Source: Oscillospiraceae bacterium | GTDB lineage: Bacteria; Bacillota; Clostridia; Oscillospirales; UBA929 | Direction of reading: 5' to 3' | DNA: 6,510 bases | NCBI GenBank assembly: GCA_031282535.1 | Contig: JAITDM010000139.1 | Coordinates: forward strand, 1 to 6,510 | Shown here: piece after piece, positions 5,621-6,510 of the stretch | How positions within the stretch are numbered: the stretch's first letter is position 1 | Layout of the letters: each line of letters opens with the position of its first letter | Program-made: the position numbers and the translations under genes | The notes under the pieces: model-generated | Told to the model about the DNA's origin: nothing | The model's input: the letters and a program-made list of their open reading frames with translations, nothing else | Database searches by the model: none

Positions 5621-6510
5621 ATGCCTGAGATTTTAGAAAACCCGCGCGCCTCCTGCATCCTGGGCGGCGCGCTCGGCACATTGCTCGCGATCCCCCGCGT
5701 GGTACCGATTTTGCACACGGGGCCCGGCTGCAGCCAGATGACCCACTTGGGGCAGATCCACCAGGGCGGCCTGAAGGCCGAGTCCTACATGGTGACGCCG
5801 CCCTGCACGGTCATGCTGGAGAAAGAGATCGTCTTCGGGGGGCTCGACCGGCTGCGCGAGACGATCCGGGGGACTTTGGAGGTCTTTGACGGCGACCTGT
5901 ACTGTGTCCTGACGGGCTGCACCGCCGGGATCATCGGCGACGACGTGGGCAGCGTGATCGCGGAGTTTCCGGACGTCCCGCTCGTGTTTGCGGACACGGC
6001 GGGGTTCAAGGGCGACACCTACGCGGGCTACGAGACGGTGCTGCGCGTGCTGGGCGAGTCCCTCGTCCGCCCGCGGTCCGGCGCGCCGGACCGCCGCACG
6101 GTGAATCTTTTCGGCATTGTGCCGTACCAGGACCTCTACTGGCAGGGGAATCTGAACGAGATCCGGCGCGTCCTGGGCCGGCTCGGCGTCAGGGCGAACA
6201 CCTTCTTTGGCGTGGAGGAGACCGTCGACGCCTTCCGGTCCGCGGCCGAGGCCTCCCACAATCTGATCTTCTCCCCCTGGCTCGCGCGGGAGGCCGAGCA
6301 GCTCTTCCGCGACCGGCACGGGATCGGGAGCCTGCGCTTCGACTGCTGCCCGATGGGCCCCACCGAGACCACCGCGTTTGTCCGCACCGTCGGGGCGGCG
6401 CTCGGGCTCGACCCGGCGCGCGTGGAGGCTGTCGTCGCGGAGGAGGAGTCGTATGTCTACAGCTTCTTTTCCACGCTGGCGGGCTACATGGAGCAACACC
6501 GCATCGCGCT
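5621..6510 (+). CDS. Nitrogenase component 1-like protein, NifK-like beta subunit (partial, C-terminus outside window)
   Basis: The frame is open from ATG 5621 to the right edge, giving the first 296 residues. It belongs to the same component 1 family as the preceding protein and is the likely partner in an alpha2beta2 complex. RASCILGG carries C12, HTGPGC carries C37, EIVFGGLDRL (69-78) is the conserved GG segment, LTGCTAGIIGDD carries C100, and VFADTAGFKGD follows. C12, C37 and C100 match the NifK P-cluster cysteines 70, 95 and 153, and the 25-residue gap between the first two is identical. Only 11 residues precede the first cysteine, whereas molybdenum NifK has about 70, so this is a minimal beta chain. 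FDCCPMGPTETT lies near 246-257 and is a possible extra cysteine site. GGAGAG at 5605-5610 is the ribosome site. Co-transcription with the upstream gene is inferred from the 76-nt gap. A NifN-like scaffold role is less likely because all three cysteines are present. Confidence 0.88.
   Translation, partial: MPEILENPRASCILGGALGTLLAIPRVVPILHTGPGCSQMTHLGQIHQGGLKAESYMVTPPCTVMLEKEIVFGGLDRLRETIRGTLEVFDGDLYCVLTGCTAGIIGDDVGSVIAEFPDVPLVFADTAGFKGDTYAGYETVLRVLGESLVRPRSGAPDRRTVNLFGIVPYQDLYWQGNLNEIRRVLGRLGVRANTFFGVEETVDAFRSAAEASHNLIFSPWLAREAEQLFRDRHGIGSLRFDCCPMGPTETTAFVRTVGAALGLDPARVEAVVAEEESYVYSFFSTLAGYMEQHRIA

Noticed and set aside
5633..6499. 288-codon minus-strand frame antisense to the NifK-like gene
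   Set aside because: It is an antisense shadow created by GC-rich third codon positions. The product has no recognisable domain and is rich in Arg, Ala and Asp, while the plus strand encodes conserved nitrogenase family motifs.

Overview
The window looks like chromosomal DNA of a fairly GC-rich anaerobic Firmicute, most likely a Clostridia-type organism. That is an inference from three things: consensus sigma-A promoters with 17-bp spacers, purine-rich Shine-Dalgarno sites, and a multidomain secreted glycosidase of the kind common in Paenibacillus and Clostridia. No rRNA or housekeeping marker is present to fix the taxon.

Layout: (1) Bases 1-3485, minus strand, form one uninterrupted reading frame of more than 1161 codons whose 3' end lies outside the window. 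It encodes a secreted, modular family GH27 (alpha-galactosidase-type) enzyme. The order is signal peptide, an unnamed beta-rich domain, an F5/8 type C (CBM32-like) domain, a helical FIVAR-like linker, the GH27 barrel with its C-terminal beta domain, a DUF5018/cadherin-like domain, and a second copy of the unnamed domain. (2) Bases 3486-4107 are a divergent intergenic region. It holds a strong minus-strand promoter with a leader of about 245 nt for the glycosidase, a perfect 18-bp hairpin followed by a T run on the plus strand, and a strong plus-strand promoter with a structured leader of about 105 nt. (3) Bases 4108-5544 and 5621-6510 (open at the right edge), plus strand, encode a tandem pair of nitrogenase component 1 family proteins, a NifD-like alpha subunit and a NifK-like beta subunit.

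The nitrogenase-like pair is the most interesting content. By hand alignment, both proteins keep the three cysteines that hold the P-cluster in NifD and NifK (alpha C47, C72, C139; beta C12, C37, C100). The alpha subunit also keeps a cysteine (C256) at the place of the NifD cofactor ligand Cys275. It lacks counterparts of NifD Arg96, Gln191, His195 and His442, which shape the N2-reducing FeMo-cofactor site. This suggests an electron-bifunneling reductase that is P-cluster-equipped but is probably not a classical nitrogenase: a member of the nitrogenase-like reductases (Nfl/Cfb/Mar-type relatives) with unknown substrate. No nifH-like reductase or maturase gene is in the window; one would be expected downstream or elsewhere.

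The glycosidase and the nitrogenase-like operon are divergently transcribed from separate promoters and show no obvious functional link.
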